Positions 8,328-16,772 are shown, counted from the first letter of the stretch. The stretch: 64,000 nucleotides of DNA from CAYOHP01 sp964403795 [NCBI: uncultured bacterium] (GCA_964403795.1 CAYOHP010000020.1:299-64298), one strand, 5' to 3'. Notes: generated by a model not told the origin, from the sequence alone. Program-made: numbers and translations.

Positions 8328-10472
8328 TCATTGCGGGTCCTCCGGTCCCCGGGCCAGCGCCTCGAGCCGGGACCGGAACGGTGCCAGGGTCGCGCTGTCG
8401 TCCAGGAAGGCGTACTCGACCCGCAGGACGTTCAGGCACCCGGCAGCCTGCCTGGCGACCCAGGCCGGCGCCTCGCTCCCCATCGCCGCCAGGCGATCGA
8501 GCGCCTCCGAGAACCGGGATGCGTCCTGGTCGGTCGACTCCGCGGCGCAGAGGCGCAGGATCCTGGCCCGTTCCGAGGCGGCCAGGCCCAGCAACCCGAC
8601 CCTGGCCTCGCCCTGCCTCGTCGCGGCCAGTGTTTCCACGTCCCCGGCGATCCTGCGTCGCTCCATGCACGGGAGCCGGCCCTGGTCCCTGAGGTTGAGC
8701 ATGGCGTTCAGGCCTTCCACCAGACGGGCGGATTGCTCCCGGTCCCGGATCTCCTGCAGCTCGGCGAGCACCTTCCCGACCCAGACCGGCGTCCGGAGCG
8801 GGACGATGAACCGTACCAGGTGGCAGACGATCCAGAGCACCTCGGGCCTCGGGTCCCTGGGGGATCGTTCCAGCCGGTCGAGGAAGGACTCGGCCATGGG
8901 CTGGAGGTCGTTGCGCAGCAGGGTGACTTCGTCGAGCGACGGGGGCGGCAGGTCGTGTCCGGAACCGGCGGGCGGCCAGGAGTCGTGGAAGCGGGCAGGT
9001 CCCCGACGCAGGGCCGCGAGTTCGAGCCGGTCCCGGAGGGTGACCAGATCGTCGAGGGCCTGGCGCGGCAGGTGGGCGACGCTGTCGAGGAACTCCTGTT
9101 CGCGACCCTGCGGCACCGGACTGCCTTCCTCGGCGTGCCTCAGCAGGGCCTCGAACAACTGCCGCCAGCTCTCGAGGAAGCCGGGATCCGCGATCCCCGC
9201 GATCCGGTCCGACTCCCCCGGGTCCTCGAGGTCCCCGGACCGGGCGGTGTGGGCGTAGCGGAGCCAGGCGCGCCGGAAGGGCCGGGACGCCTCCAGGATC
9301 GCAGCGAAGGAGGCCGGCCCGGGCTCCCCTGGAGGCGCGACCCGCATCTCCGCGGATCGCTCCCGGCCCGCCGGTTCGCCGGCCGCGACCGGCACCGGCA
9401 TGGCCACGGGCTCCTCCCGGGCCCTGGAGCCGAGCACCGGCACCAGGGCGAGAGCCAGGCAGAGCCCTGAGGCAGCCGCCACCCGGATCCCTAGGCCGCA
9501 GGGAGGAGCCGGCTCGGACCCGACGCCGATCGGGATCGGGTGAACGGACGGCGCCCCGGACGGAGGACCCGGCCGGGGCACCGGACGGGGTTCCGGCTCG
9601 GGAACCGGGGCGAGCCGCCGTTCCGTGGTCTCGGCCCCCAGGAGTTCCCTGCGGGCGGCCGCCAGGGCGTCGCGGAACTCGACCGTGGTGGCGAAGCGTT
9701 GGCCCGGTTCCGGTGCCAGGGCGCGACCCAGGCAGGCATCGAGGGCCGGGTAGCGACCCTTCACCGCCGCCTCGAACTCGTGACGGACCGGACCGGCGAC
9801 CTCCATGAGCAGCTGCATGGCGCCGCCCCGCACCGGCCGCAGGCGCTGCCGGTAGGCGAGTTCGTAGACCACCGCGGCCCAGGAGAATTGGTCGCTGGCG
9901 GGGATCGCCGCTTCGCCCAGCACGACTTCGCGGGCGACGTAGACAGGGGTCCCCAGAACCGCACCGTCCTCCGTGAGGCGGGTCGCTCCCTGGGGCGCCC
10001 GGGCGAGCCCGAAGTCGCAGAGCACCGCGGTGCGGTCGCGGCGCACCATGACATTGCCCGGCTTCAGGTCCCGGTGGACCACCCCGGCGGCGTGGACCTC
10101 GACCAGGGCCTCGGCGATCGCCACCGACCAGTCGAGGGCGTCCTCGAGCGGGGTCCCGCGCTCCCGCTTCAGGACCGCCGCGAGATCGGAGCCGTCGACC
10201 AGCTCGTACTCGATCCACCCGGTCATGCCGCTCGACCCGTAGCCGTAGACCTGGACCACTGCCGGATGGCGGATGCCCGCGGTGAGACGGGCCTCCCGCT
10301 CGAACCGGGTCCGGGACTCGCGATCGAACAGCCGGTCCGGCATCACCTTGAGGGCGGTCGGTCGTCCCAGCTCGCGGTGCTCGGCGGAGATCACGTACCC
10401 GAAGGCCCCTTGGCCCAGGACGCGGCCGATCCGGTACCGTTCCTGGAGTTCGGGCGGCAGCGCCGGGATCAC
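8328..10472 (-). CDS. Membrane Ser/Thr protein kinase (Hanks type)
   Basis: 714 residues. The N-terminal kinase domain (about 1-285) has an intact Gly loop (VLGQGAFGYV), the ATP Lys (TALKVM), catalytic HRDLKPGN and CDFGLA. The APE motif of the activation segment reads ARE (TPVYVAREVVLGE), a rare change in subdomain VIII. A proline-rich linker (EPEPRPVPRPGPPSG) precedes one membrane segment (AAASGLCLALALVPVL, about 330-350). The remaining about 350 residues are helical and should be outside the cytoplasm as a sensor; they match no family I know. The gene lies 16 bp from the divergent pseudokinase-histidine kinase gene, so their promoters overlap and they are probably controlled together. Confidence 0.9.
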   Translation of the reverse strand: MIPALPPELQERYRIGRVLGQGAFGYVISAEHRELGRPTALKVMPDRLFDRESRTRFEREARLTAGIRHPAVVQVYGYGSSGMTGWIEYELVDGSDLAAVLKRERGTPLEDALDWSVAIAEALVEVHAAGVVHRDLKPGNVMVRRDRTAVLCDFGLARAPQGATRLTEDGAVLGTPVYVAREVVLGEAAIPASDQFSWAAVVYELAYRQRLRPVRGGAMQLLMEVAGPVRHEFEAAVKGRYPALDACLGRALAPEPGQRFATTVEFRDALAAARRELLGAETTERRLAPVPEPEPRPVPRPGPPSGAPSVHPIPIGVGSEPAPPCGLGIRVAAASGLCLALALVPVLGSRAREEPVAMPVPVAAGEPAGRERSAEMRVAPPGEPGPASFAAILEASRPFRRAWLRYAHTARSGDLEDPGESDRIAGIADPGFLESWRQLFEALLRHAEEGSPVPQGREQEFLDSVAHLPRQALDDLVTLRDRLELAALRRGPARFHDSWPPAGSGHDLPPPSLDEVTLLRNDLQPMAESFLDRLERSPRDPRPEVLWIVCHLVRFIVPLRTPVWVGKVLAELQEIRDREQSARLVEGLNAMLNLRDQGRLPCMERRRIAGDVETLAATRQGEARVGLLGLAASERARILRLCAAESTDQDASRFSEALDRLAAMGSEAPAWVARQAAGCLNVLRVEYAFLDDSATLAPFRSRLEALARGPEDPQ

Positions 10473-10488
10473 GGAGGCAGCGTAGACG

Positions 10489-12225
10489 ATGGACCCCGGG
10501 GATCTGGTCGAGAGGCTCTTCCCGGGCCGCTACGAGGCGGTCGGGATCCTCCATTCCGGGCGCTCCGGCATGGTGCTCGCCGCCCGGGACTGCGTCCTCG
10601 GACGCCCGGTCGCCATCAAGGTGCTGGGAGCCGGGTCCGATCCGGACGGCTCGGAGCCGGCGCCGACCTTTGCGGTCGAGCGCTTCCGCCGCGAAGCCCG
10701 GGTGCTGGCTGCCCTGGACCATCCCGGGATCGTGAGGGTCCATGACGTCTCGTCGGGTGACCGCCCGGCCTTCGTGATGGAGCGGGTCGTCGGGGTGCCC
10801 CTGGCGCGCCGGATGAAGGACGGGAGCCTGGCGATCCCGGAGGTCCTGGACCTGGCACGGCAGATCGCCGAGGCCCTGGCCCATGCCCATGACCGGGGAG
10901 TGGTCCACCGCAATCTGGAGCCGACCAACGTGCTCCTCACCCCGGAAGGCCGGGTGCGCCTGCTCGACTTCGGCTTCGCCAGCCTGCTGGCGGGTCCGGG
11001 GGTCCTCGCCACCCTGGGCGGGCCGGTGCTCGCGGAGGTCGCCTACGCGGCCCCCGAGGTGCTGGCCGGAGCGCCGGCCACCCCGGCCTCCGACCTCCAC
11101 TCCCTGGGGGCGCTGGTCTTCGCCATGGCCGCGGGACGCGCCCCGCGCCGACCCGTCGAGGTGGCGGCCGGTCGCTTCCATCCGCCACCCGACCTGGGCG
11201 CGGCGCGACCGGAGACTCCGGAAGGTCTCCGCGTTCTGGTGACCCGCCTGCTCTCGGCGGATCCGGGAGCCCGCCCCGGGTCCGTCGCCGAGGTGGCCAG
11301 GCAGCTCGCAGGACTGGCCGCGCCCAGGGCGGACGCCGGCAGCGAGTCGCTCCTGGGTCGGGCCCGCGCCATCCGGGACGCGGCCCGCGACCGGGTCCAC
11401 CCCCTGAAGAACCGGCTGGCGGTGGTCCGTCGCCACCCCGGGCGCCCCGCCAAGGTGGCCGAACTCTTCGCCCGGCCCGAGATCCGGGGCGAGACCGTGG
11501 AGCTGGTCCGACGCACCCGCGAGGGTCTCCTCGGACTGCCGGGAGGAACGGGTCCGAACGACCCGCTCTCCGGCGCGGTCCGGGATCTCGATCCCGCCCT
11601 GGCCGCCCTCGCCGCCGCCCTCGAAGGCCCCGATCCGCCGGCGGCCGAGGATCTGGCAACGACCCTGGAAGCCGGTTTCGAAGCCTGCCGGCGCCTGCTC
11701 GACGCCATGCGGATCGCGCTGGACCCCCACACCCTGGATCTCGCCGCCTGGTTGGCCGGCCTGCCGGGACGCTTCGATCCGGAGCTGGTGCACACCTCCG
11801 CCGGCGGACCCGCCCCGGGCGCCGACGCCCGCCACCTGGTGGAAGACGCACCGCGTCTCCTGGCGGCCCTGGACGAGGCGGTCTCCACCCTGATCGCCAA
11901 CGCCGCCGAGGCGGGCGCGGGGCGCGTCATGGTGCGCCTCGACCGGACCGGGGGCACCCTCCGCCTCCTGGTCGAGGACGATGGCCCCGGACTCCCGCCG
12001 GGGGATCCGGAGCGTCTCTTCCGGGGCGGCTTCACGACCAAGGAGACCGGCACCGGGCGGGGCCTGGCCGATGCCCGCGACCGCCTCCGGGAGGTCGGCG
12101 CCGAACTGGCGGTGGCGGGACCCTCATGCGCCGGGAACGGAGCCGGCCAGGGAGGAGCGGCCTTCGAGATCCGGCTCGGCCCCCGGGGGAACCGAGGCGG
12201 CGACGGGCAGGAGGGACACGCGTGA
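10489..12225 (+). CDS. Ser/Thr pseudokinase fused to histidine kinase ATPase domain
   Basis: 578 residues, no membrane segment. Residues about 14-275 form a Hanks-type kinase fold: VAIK with Lys 44, Glu near 69, LLDFGFA near 160 and YAAPEVL. The catalytic loop reads HRNLEPTN in place of HRDLKPxN, so both the catalytic Asp and the loop Lys are replaced, and the Gly loop is degenerate (LHSGRSGMV). It is therefore a predicted pseudokinase. Near residue 303 is HPLKNRLAVV, a possible H-box with a phospho-accepting His. Residues about 455-570 carry a GHKL ATPase: N box LIANAAEAG, G1 EDDGPGLPPG, F box LFRGGFTTK, G2 GTGRGLADAR. The downstream sigma-54 activator starts inside its stop codon (GTGA), so they form a cognate pair. 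Cyanobacteria have long kinase-GAF-HK fusions; this one is short and lacks GAF. Confidence 0.85.
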   Translation: MDPGDLVERLFPGRYEAVGILHSGRSGMVLAARDCVLGRPVAIKVLGAGSDPDGSEPAPTFAVERFRREARVLAALDHPGIVRVHDVSSGDRPAFVMERVVGVPLARRMKDGSLAIPEVLDLARQIAEALAHAHDRGVVHRNLEPTNVLLTPEGRVRLLDFGFASLLAGPGVLATLGGPVLAEVAYAAPEVLAGAPATPASDLHSLGALVFAMAAGRAPRRPVEVAAGRFHPPPDLGAARPETPEGLRVLVTRLLSADPGARPGSVAEVARQLAGLAAPRADAGSESLLGRARAIRDAARDRVHPLKNRLAVVRRHPGRPAKVAELFARPEIRGETVELVRRTREGLLGLPGGTGPNDPLSGAVRDLDPALAALAAALEGPDPPAAEDLATTLEAGFEACRRLLDAMRIALDPHTLDLAAWLAGLPGRFDPELVHTSAGGPAPGADARHLVEDAPRLLAALDEAVSTLIANAAEAGAGRVMVRLDRTGGTLRLLVEDDGPGLPPGDPERLFRGGFTTKETGTGRGLADARDRLREVGAELAVAGPSCAGNGAGQGGAAFEIRLGPRGNRGGDGQEGHA

Positions 12226-13640
12226 GGGTCCTGGTGGTCGAGGACGACACCCTGTTCCGGGACGAACTGGTCGAGGTGGCGGAGGCGCTGCCCGGGGTGT
12301 CCTCGGTGGTGGCGGTGGCCACCGGGGAGGCTGCCCGCCGGGCCATCGCCGAAGCAGCCCCCGATGCCGTGCTGCTGGATGTCCACCTGCCCGTCGACGA
12401 GGCCGCGGCCCGGCGCGGCGAGACCGCGGCCCTGGGCCCGGAGATCGCGTCATGGGTGCGTCATGCGAATCCCCATGCCCGGATCGTGGTGGTCTCGGGG
12501 ATCGATCGGCAGGATGCCCTGGCGCTCATGCTCGGCGAGGTCGCCGACGACCTGGTGGGCAAGGACGCGCCGATCGAGGAGATCCGGGCCCGGGTGGCCC
12601 GGGAGCTGCGCGGGCTGCGCCGGGACAAGGTCCAGGGTCCCGAGCTGGTGGGCCCGAGCCCGGCGCTGGCCGCGGTGCGCGAAGGGATCCGCAGGGCCGC
12701 CGCCTCGCTCGCCCCGGTGCTGGTCACCGGCGAGAGCGGCTGCGGCAAGGAGGCGATCGCCGAGCTGCTCCACCGGGAGGGGCCGCGGGCCCGGGGGCCC
12801 TTCGTCCCCTTCCATGCCGCGGCGGTGGGCGAGGGCCTGATCGAGAGCGAACTCTTCGGGCACCGGAAGGGCGCCTTCACCGGGGCGGCCGAGGGACGGG
12901 CCGGGGTGGTGGAGGCGGCCTCCGGCGGGACCCTGTTCCTGGACGAGATCGGCGAGCTGCCGGCCGCCTTCCAGGTCAAGCTGCTCCGGTTCCTGGAGAC
13001 CGGGACCTTCCATCGCCTGGGCGAGGACCGGCCCCGCCAGGCCGACGTGCGCCTGGTCTTCGCCACCCATCGCGATCTCGCCGCCGAGGTCGAGGCCGGG
13101 ACCTTCCGGCGGGACCTCTACTTCCGTCTCGACGTGCTGAGGATCCATGTGCCGCCGCTCCGGGAGAGGCCCGAGGACCTGGAACCGATCGCGGCCCACC
13201 TGTTGTCCCGGCTCGGCGCCCGCCAGGGTCGGCCCAGGGCGAGGCTCGCCGCGGGGGCCGGCGCGGTCCTGGCGCGGCATGGCTGGCCGGGCAACGTGCG
13301 GGAGCTGCGCAACGTGCTGGAGCGGGCGTTGATCCTGGCGGGCGGCGACGAGCTCGACGCCTCGATCGTGGCCCAGGCGCTCGGCCCGCACGGGGCGGCG
13401 TCGGCGAGCGTGCCGTCGTCCGTCGGTGCGGGGGCGGGCTCCCGGCCTTCCCATGCCGGATACCGGGAGGGCACGACCCTCGAGGCAGCGGTCTCGGGGT
13501 TCGAGCGGGGCTTCCTGGTCGAGGCCCTCCGCCACCACCAGGGCAACGTCTCGGCCGCCGCGAGGGCGCTCGGCATCGGCCGGCGGACCTTGCAGGAGAA
13601 GATGACGCGGCTCTCGATCCCGCTCGGCACGGGTCGGTAA
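12222..13640 (+). CDS. NtrC-type response regulator, sigma-54 activator
   Basis: 472 residues from a GTG that overlaps the stop of the sensor gene; AGGAGG lies 8 bp upstream. Three domains are intact: a receiver (VLVVEDDT, phospho-acceptor Asp near 53 in LLDVHLP, Lys in LVGKDAP), an AAA+ domain (Walker A TGESGCGKE, the sigma-54 contact loop GAFTGA, Walker B GGTLFLDEIGE, arginine finger region FRRDLYFRLDVL), and a Fis-type helix-turn-helix at the C terminus (GNVSAAARALGIGRRTLQEK). Phosphorylation by the coupled histidine kinase should let it open sigma-54 promoters. Candidate sites of that type occur at 15.94 kb and 59.91 kb in this window. Confidence 0.95.
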   Translation: MRVLVVEDDTLFRDELVEVAEALPGVSSVVAVATGEAARRAIAEAAPDAVLLDVHLPVDEAAARRGETAALGPEIASWVRHANPHARIVVVSGIDRQDALALMLGEVADDLVGKDAPIEEIRARVARELRGLRRDKVQGPELVGPSPALAAVREGIRRAAASLAPVLVTGESGCGKEAIAELLHREGPRARGPFVPFHAAAVGEGLIESELFGHRKGAFTGAAEGRAGVVEAASGGTLFLDEIGELPAAFQVKLLRFLETGTFHRLGEDRPRQADVRLVFATHRDLAAEVEAGTFRRDLYFRLDVLRIHVPPLRERPEDLEPIAAHLLSRLGARQGRPRARLAAGAGAVLARHGWPGNVRELRNVLERALILAGGDELDASIVAQALGPHGAASASVPSSVGAGAGSRPSHAGYREGTTLEAAVSGFERGFLVEALRHHQGNVSAAARALGIGRRTLQEKMTRLSIPLGTGR

Positions 13641-13650
13641 GGTAGCCCGG

Positions 13651-14679
13651 CTACGCCACCGCGCCGGGGCCGCCGGGCGGGTCGAGGCCGAGCCTTGCCC
13701 GGAGCCAGGCCACGTTCTCGCGGGTGCGCTCGACCAGGCGCAGGGCCTGGCGTCGCATCACCTGGACCTGGGCCCGCAGGTATCCGTCGACGGGATAGGT
13801 GGTCCCGCCCAGGGCCTCGAGCGAACGGTGCACCTCGGGGAGCCGGTACCAGGGCACGCCGGGGAGCAGGTGGTGCTCGACGTGGTAGCCCTGGAACAGG
13901 GTGATCCAGCCGAGCAGTGGCCAGGTACGGACGTTCCTGGTATTGCAGAGGATGCAGTCGGTGTACATCTCCACGAACAGGTGGTTGAAGGCCAGGAGCT
14001 GCATGGCGAAGACCAGCGCCAGGACCCAGGCACCCAGGTAGGCGCGGTAGGCGCCGTCGGGGAGCGCGCCCACCAGCAGCGAGTGGTAGGCGATCACGCC
14101 GAGCAACTGGAGACGGACCCTGCCCCGGTCGACCCTGGGATATCCGGCGGGCGCCAGTCCGAATCCCGAGAGCCAACCCGGCACCACCTGGAAGGTGGGG
14201 AAGCCCAGCGGCACGAGCAGGAAGAGGACATGGGTCACCAGGTCGGTCTGGGCCTGGAGGCGGGGACTGTCGGCGCTGGGGTCGCGGTCGTAGGCGTTCC
14301 AGCGGTGGTGGGCGAGGTGCAGGGCCCGGTAGGCCTCGAAGCTCATGAAGAGGTGGGTGAGCAGGAAGCTGCCCAGCCAGGCGTCGGCCCGGCGGCTCCC
14401 GGTGACCGCCCCGTGGGTGCAGTCGTGGCCGATCAGGCCCATGGCCGCCAGGCACCAGCCCGCCACCAGGTAGAGGGGGACGGTGGCCCAGCCGGGGGCG
14501 GTCGGGATGGCGGCGATCGCCGCCAGGGCAACCGGCGCCAGGGCCAGGGGCAGAGCCAGCGCCCACCACGGCCGGGGGCGCCGGGCCAGGTCCCGGTGCC
14601 GGAGCCGGACCTGCCGGGCCCGCTCGAAGCAGGCCTGGTGGGCGGCGTCGGGCCGGGTGGGATGGAAGAGCGGAGTCAC
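13651..14679 (-). CDS. Membrane fatty acid desaturase
   Basis: 342 residues. The three histidine boxes of the acyl-lipid/acyl-CoA desaturase family are all present: GHDCTH, HLAHHRWN and GYHVEHH, which hold the di-iron centre. Hydrophobic pairs surround them (WWALALPLALAPVALAAIAA, VPLYLVAGWCLAAMGLIG, THVLFLLVPLGFPTF). It would introduce a double bond into fatty acyl chains at the inner membrane, with electrons from a ferredoxin or similar donor not found nearby. It starts 25 bp after the Cys-rich SCP2 protein gene, so the two are probably one operon, which links that lipid-binding protein to acyl chain modification. The substrate and position of desaturation cannot be read from sequence. Confidence 0.9.
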   Translation of the reverse strand: MTPLFHPTRPDAAHQACFERARQVRLRHRDLARRPRPWWALALPLALAPVALAAIAAIPTAPGWATVPLYLVAGWCLAAMGLIGHDCTHGAVTGSRRADAWLGSFLLTHLFMSFEAYRALHLAHHRWNAYDRDPSADSPRLQAQTDLVTHVLFLLVPLGFPTFQVVPGWLSGFGLAPAGYPRVDRGRVRLQLLGVIAYHSLLVGALPDGAYRAYLGAWVLALVFAMQLLAFNHLFVEMYTDCILCNTRNVRTWPLLGWITLFQGYHVEHHLLPGVPWYRLPEVHRSLEALGGTTYPVDGYLRAQVQVMRRQALRLVERTRENVAWLRARLGLDPPGGPGAVA

Positions 14680-14704
14680 CCGGCCATGGTATCGCTGTCT
14701 GCCG

Positions 14705-15706
14705 TCAGATCCCCGGGAAGCAGGGGATGACGTTCACCCCGCAGGGACCGGCGTCGGCACCCGCCAGGACGTCCACGCCGCAGGCGTTGCCGGCACAGAC
14801 CCCGGCACCCAGGGCGGCCCCGCAGGCGTTGCCGACGCATCCCCCCACTCCGGCATCGGCGCCGCAGGCGGCCCCGCCGCAGGCTCCGACCCCGGCGGCC
14901 GCGCCGCAGGCGGCGGCCACGCAGCCGCTCGCGCCCACGGCCGCGCCGCAGACGTCGGCCCCGCAGGCGGCCACCGCACAGGCCGCGACCGCACATCCGC
15001 TGACCCCACCGATGGCGCCTCCGCAGGCGTCCGCTCCGCAGACGGTCCCGGACCCCCAGGCTGCCCCGCAGGCACCGGCCCCGGTCCCGGTGCCGGCCCC
15101 GAAGGCCGCCCCGCAGGCGTCGGCGCCGCAGCCCTGGCCGCCCCCGGCCTCCGCCCCGCATCCCTTGCCCCCGGAGACGGCCTCGAGCTGGTCGTCGGAG
15201 AGGGCGGCGTCCAGGAACTCGCTGTCGTCGATCTCGATCCGTCCGAGGTTGCCGGCGGTCGCCATGGCCTGGAAGTTCAGGATCCCCTGGAGCGTCTCCA
15301 TGTCCATCTTCACGGTGGCGGTGGGCTTCTCGGGGAGGCCCTTGGTGACCGTCACCTGCTCCCCGGTGACCGCCACTCCGTAGGGGGCCGCGTCCGGGAT
15401 CTCGAAGGCCAGGGTGGCGTTCCATCCCTTGGCCTGCTCCTTCCGGAAGAGCTTCGGGACCAGGTCGAGGAAGACCACGTCGGCGAGCACCTCGTTGGTG
15501 AGCTTGCCCTTGGCGTGCAGTTCCTCGATCCTGGGCCGGGCCTTCATGCCGACCTCGAGGGTCACCGGCAGGGACACCGGGAAGACGGTCTGGAATCGCC
15601 GGACCGCCTCCCGGTCGTCGGTCACCAGCTTGCCGGCGAGATAGGCCCGCTCCGGATCGAGAAGTCCCTTGGCTACCGGGCGTTCGGCTCCGTCGATCAC
15701 CTTCAT
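14705..15706 (-). CDS. SCP2-domain protein with GG motif and Cys-periodic Ala/Gly tail
   Basis: 333 residues, ATG with GAGGAGGAC upstream. Residues about 60-160 look like an SCP2 (sterol carrier) lipid-binding domain: ATLAFEIPDAAPYGVAVTGE, VTVTKGLPEKPTATVKMDME. Then comes LSDDQLEAVSGG (about 169-180), which closely resembles the end of Nif11/nitrile-hydratase type RiPP leader peptides. The remaining 153 residues are almost only Gly, Ala, Cys, Val and Asp with 20 cysteines, spaced mostly 5 and 9-10 residues apart (CGADAC, CAVAACAVAACGADVC, then C-x4-C units every 14). The tail could be a modified peptide, a disulfide- or metal-rich structure, or a secreted passenger. No dedicated modifying enzyme is adjacent except the desaturase downstream. 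This architecture is not one I know. Confidence 0.8.
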   Translation of the reverse strand: MKVIDGAERPVAKGLLDPERAYLAGKLVTDDREAVRRFQTVFPVSLPVTLEVGMKARPRIEELHAKGKLTNEVLADVVFLDLVPKLFRKEQAKGWNATLAFEIPDAAPYGVAVTGEQVTVTKGLPEKPTATVKMDMETLQGILNFQAMATAGNLGRIEIDDSEFLDAALSDDQLEAVSGGKGCGAEAGGGQGCGADACGAAFGAGTGTGAGACGAAWGSGTVCGADACGGAIGGVSGCAVAACAVAACGADVCGAAVGASGCVAAACGAAAGVGACGGAACGADAGVGGCVGNACGAALGAGVCAGNACGVDVLAGADAGPCGVNVIPCFPGI

Positions 15707-16012
15707 CAGAGTCCTCCTCGATCGGTGCGGTGGGCGAGGCCGCATCGAAGCGACATTGCCGGCCTGGCGCAAGCCCCCGTTCCTTCCTGGAATCCCGTGG
15801 AGGTCTATGGGCGGATCTCCGCACAGTCGGCGGAATCCGGCCCAGGAGTGTTGGGCGGACTTCGGCCCATTCGTAGCCTCCTGAGCCTGGGGGAAGGCCG
15901 GAAGTGCGCTCCCAGAGCTGGTTCCAGCGTTCCCGGCGATCCTGGCACGGGCTCTGCATTAGGGAGACCGTCCGGCCCGGCGGGGCCGGAGACCCAAACG
16001 GAAGGAACCCCG
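15707..16012. other. Divergent intergenic region with a sigma-54 promoter
   Basis: No gene of convincing codon pattern is seen in these 306 bases. The region separates the minus-strand SCP2 protein from a plus-strand exported protein. Its plus-strand end carries the sigma-54 promoter described separately. No clear minus-strand promoter was found for the SCP2-desaturase operon. Confidence 0.6.
15943..15959 (+). promoter_or_regulatory. Sigma-54 promoter (-24/-12)
   Basis: TGGCAC-GGGCT-CTGCAT matches TGGCAC-N5-TTGCW with one mismatch and has the required GG-N10-GC spacing. Transcription would start near 15968, giving a leader of about 45 bases before the ATG of the exported protein. The NtrC-type activator encoded 2.3 kb upstream is a candidate partner; that link is inference. 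Confidence 0.65.
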
Positions 16013-16699
16013 ATGATCCGCTCGAACTTCGTGCTCGCCGCCCTCTGCCTCGCCGTGGTCACCTCGGCTTCGACCCTGGCCGATACCCTGGTCACCCTCC
16101 CCGATCACATCCCGTTCAACGCCTACCTCCGGGAGTTCGCCCAGCGGGACGGCCGGAAGTGGAAGTTCGAGGGCAGCACCTACCGGATCAAGCACGAGGC
16201 CTGCGACCGGATGCTCGCCCGCCTCGGCAAGGCCCTCCGCCCCTGGGACCTCTCCAAGGTGCCGACCTCGGAGGTGGCCGCGGGTCGGGCCGAGATCCCG
16301 GGCGCTTCGTACCTCGGCGAGATGCTCCTGGTCGTCTTCGAGGGCAACGCCCCCGAGGTCGTGGGCCGGATGGAGTTCTACGGTCAGGCCGGAACCGTGC
16401 CCGAGGTCTTCGGTCCGGGTGGTCTCTACCTGGCTCCTGGGGCGCTCGGCAACCAGGGTCCCGGGGAGCACGTGACGCACCTCAAGCTCTCCTCGGGGCT
16501 CACCTGGAAGAAGCTCCAGAAGATCGCCGCCGACCGCATCCAGCGTTTCGAGAAGCTCTCCGCCTCGGAGGAGGGGGCGGAGGTCTCCCCGATGGTCGCC
16601 GTCGATCCCGCCGTCGTCTCCCCGGTGGCGGCGGACGACGCTGGCGGCCTCCTCGGGATGGGCGACACCGTGGCCGCCATCGTCCAGGCCCTGAACTGA
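16013..16699 (+). CDS. Exported protein of unknown function
   Basis: 228 residues with a clear Sec signal (MIRSNFVLAALCLAVVTSA, cleavage after TLA). Mature motifs include LPDHIPFNAYLREFAQRDGR, YRIKHEACDRMLARLGKAL and ASYLGEMLLVVFEGNAPEVV; no family is recognised. The C terminus is rich in Ala, Val and Asp and ends GMGDTVAAIVQALN. GGAAGGAA precedes the ATG. The gene follows a good sigma-54 promoter match, so it is likely made under the control of a sigma-54 activator. A strong terminator follows, so it is probably monocistronic. Confidence 0.75.
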   Translation: MIRSNFVLAALCLAVVTSASTLADTLVTLPDHIPFNAYLREFAQRDGRKWKFEGSTYRIKHEACDRMLARLGKALRPWDLSKVPTSEVAAGRAEIPGASYLGEMLLVVFEGNAPEVVGRMEFYGQAGTVPEVFGPGGLYLAPGALGNQGPGEHVTHLKLSSGLTWKKLQKIAADRIQRFEKLSASEEGAEVSPMVAVDPAVVSPVAADDAGGLLGMGDTVAAIVQALN

Positions 16700-16728
16700 A
16701 GGCGACCCCCCACCTCGACTCCGACTCC

Positions 16729-16753
16729 GAGGCCGTCCCGCCGGGACGGCCTC
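16729..16753 (+). terminator. Stem-loop terminator
   Basis: GAGGCCGTCCC and GGGACGGCCTC pair perfectly (11 bp) around a GCC loop, followed by GTTCG. It lies 30 bp after the stop of the exported protein and before the M23 peptidase start. Confidence 0.7.
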
Positions 16754-16772
16754 GTTCGCGAAGGGAACTCCG

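Noticed and set aside
10846-10862. Sigma-54-like TGGCACGG within the pseudokinase gene
   Set aside because: It lies inside a coding sequence, the -12 part does not match and no gene starts downstream.
8254-11835. A 1,193-codon open frame on the minus strand across the kinase genes
   Set aside because: It is antisense or out of frame to three well supported genes with clear kinase motifs. Long empty frames are common in DNA this GC-rich, and its sequence is low-complexity Arg/Gly/Pro.
14741-15170. Cys-rich tail read as a plus-strand gene (GCCCCGCAGGC-type repeats giving Pro/Ala-rich protein)
   Set aside because: The plus-strand frame is simple Pro/Ala/Gln sequence; the minus frame continues from an SCP2-like domain with a start codon and ribosome binding site.
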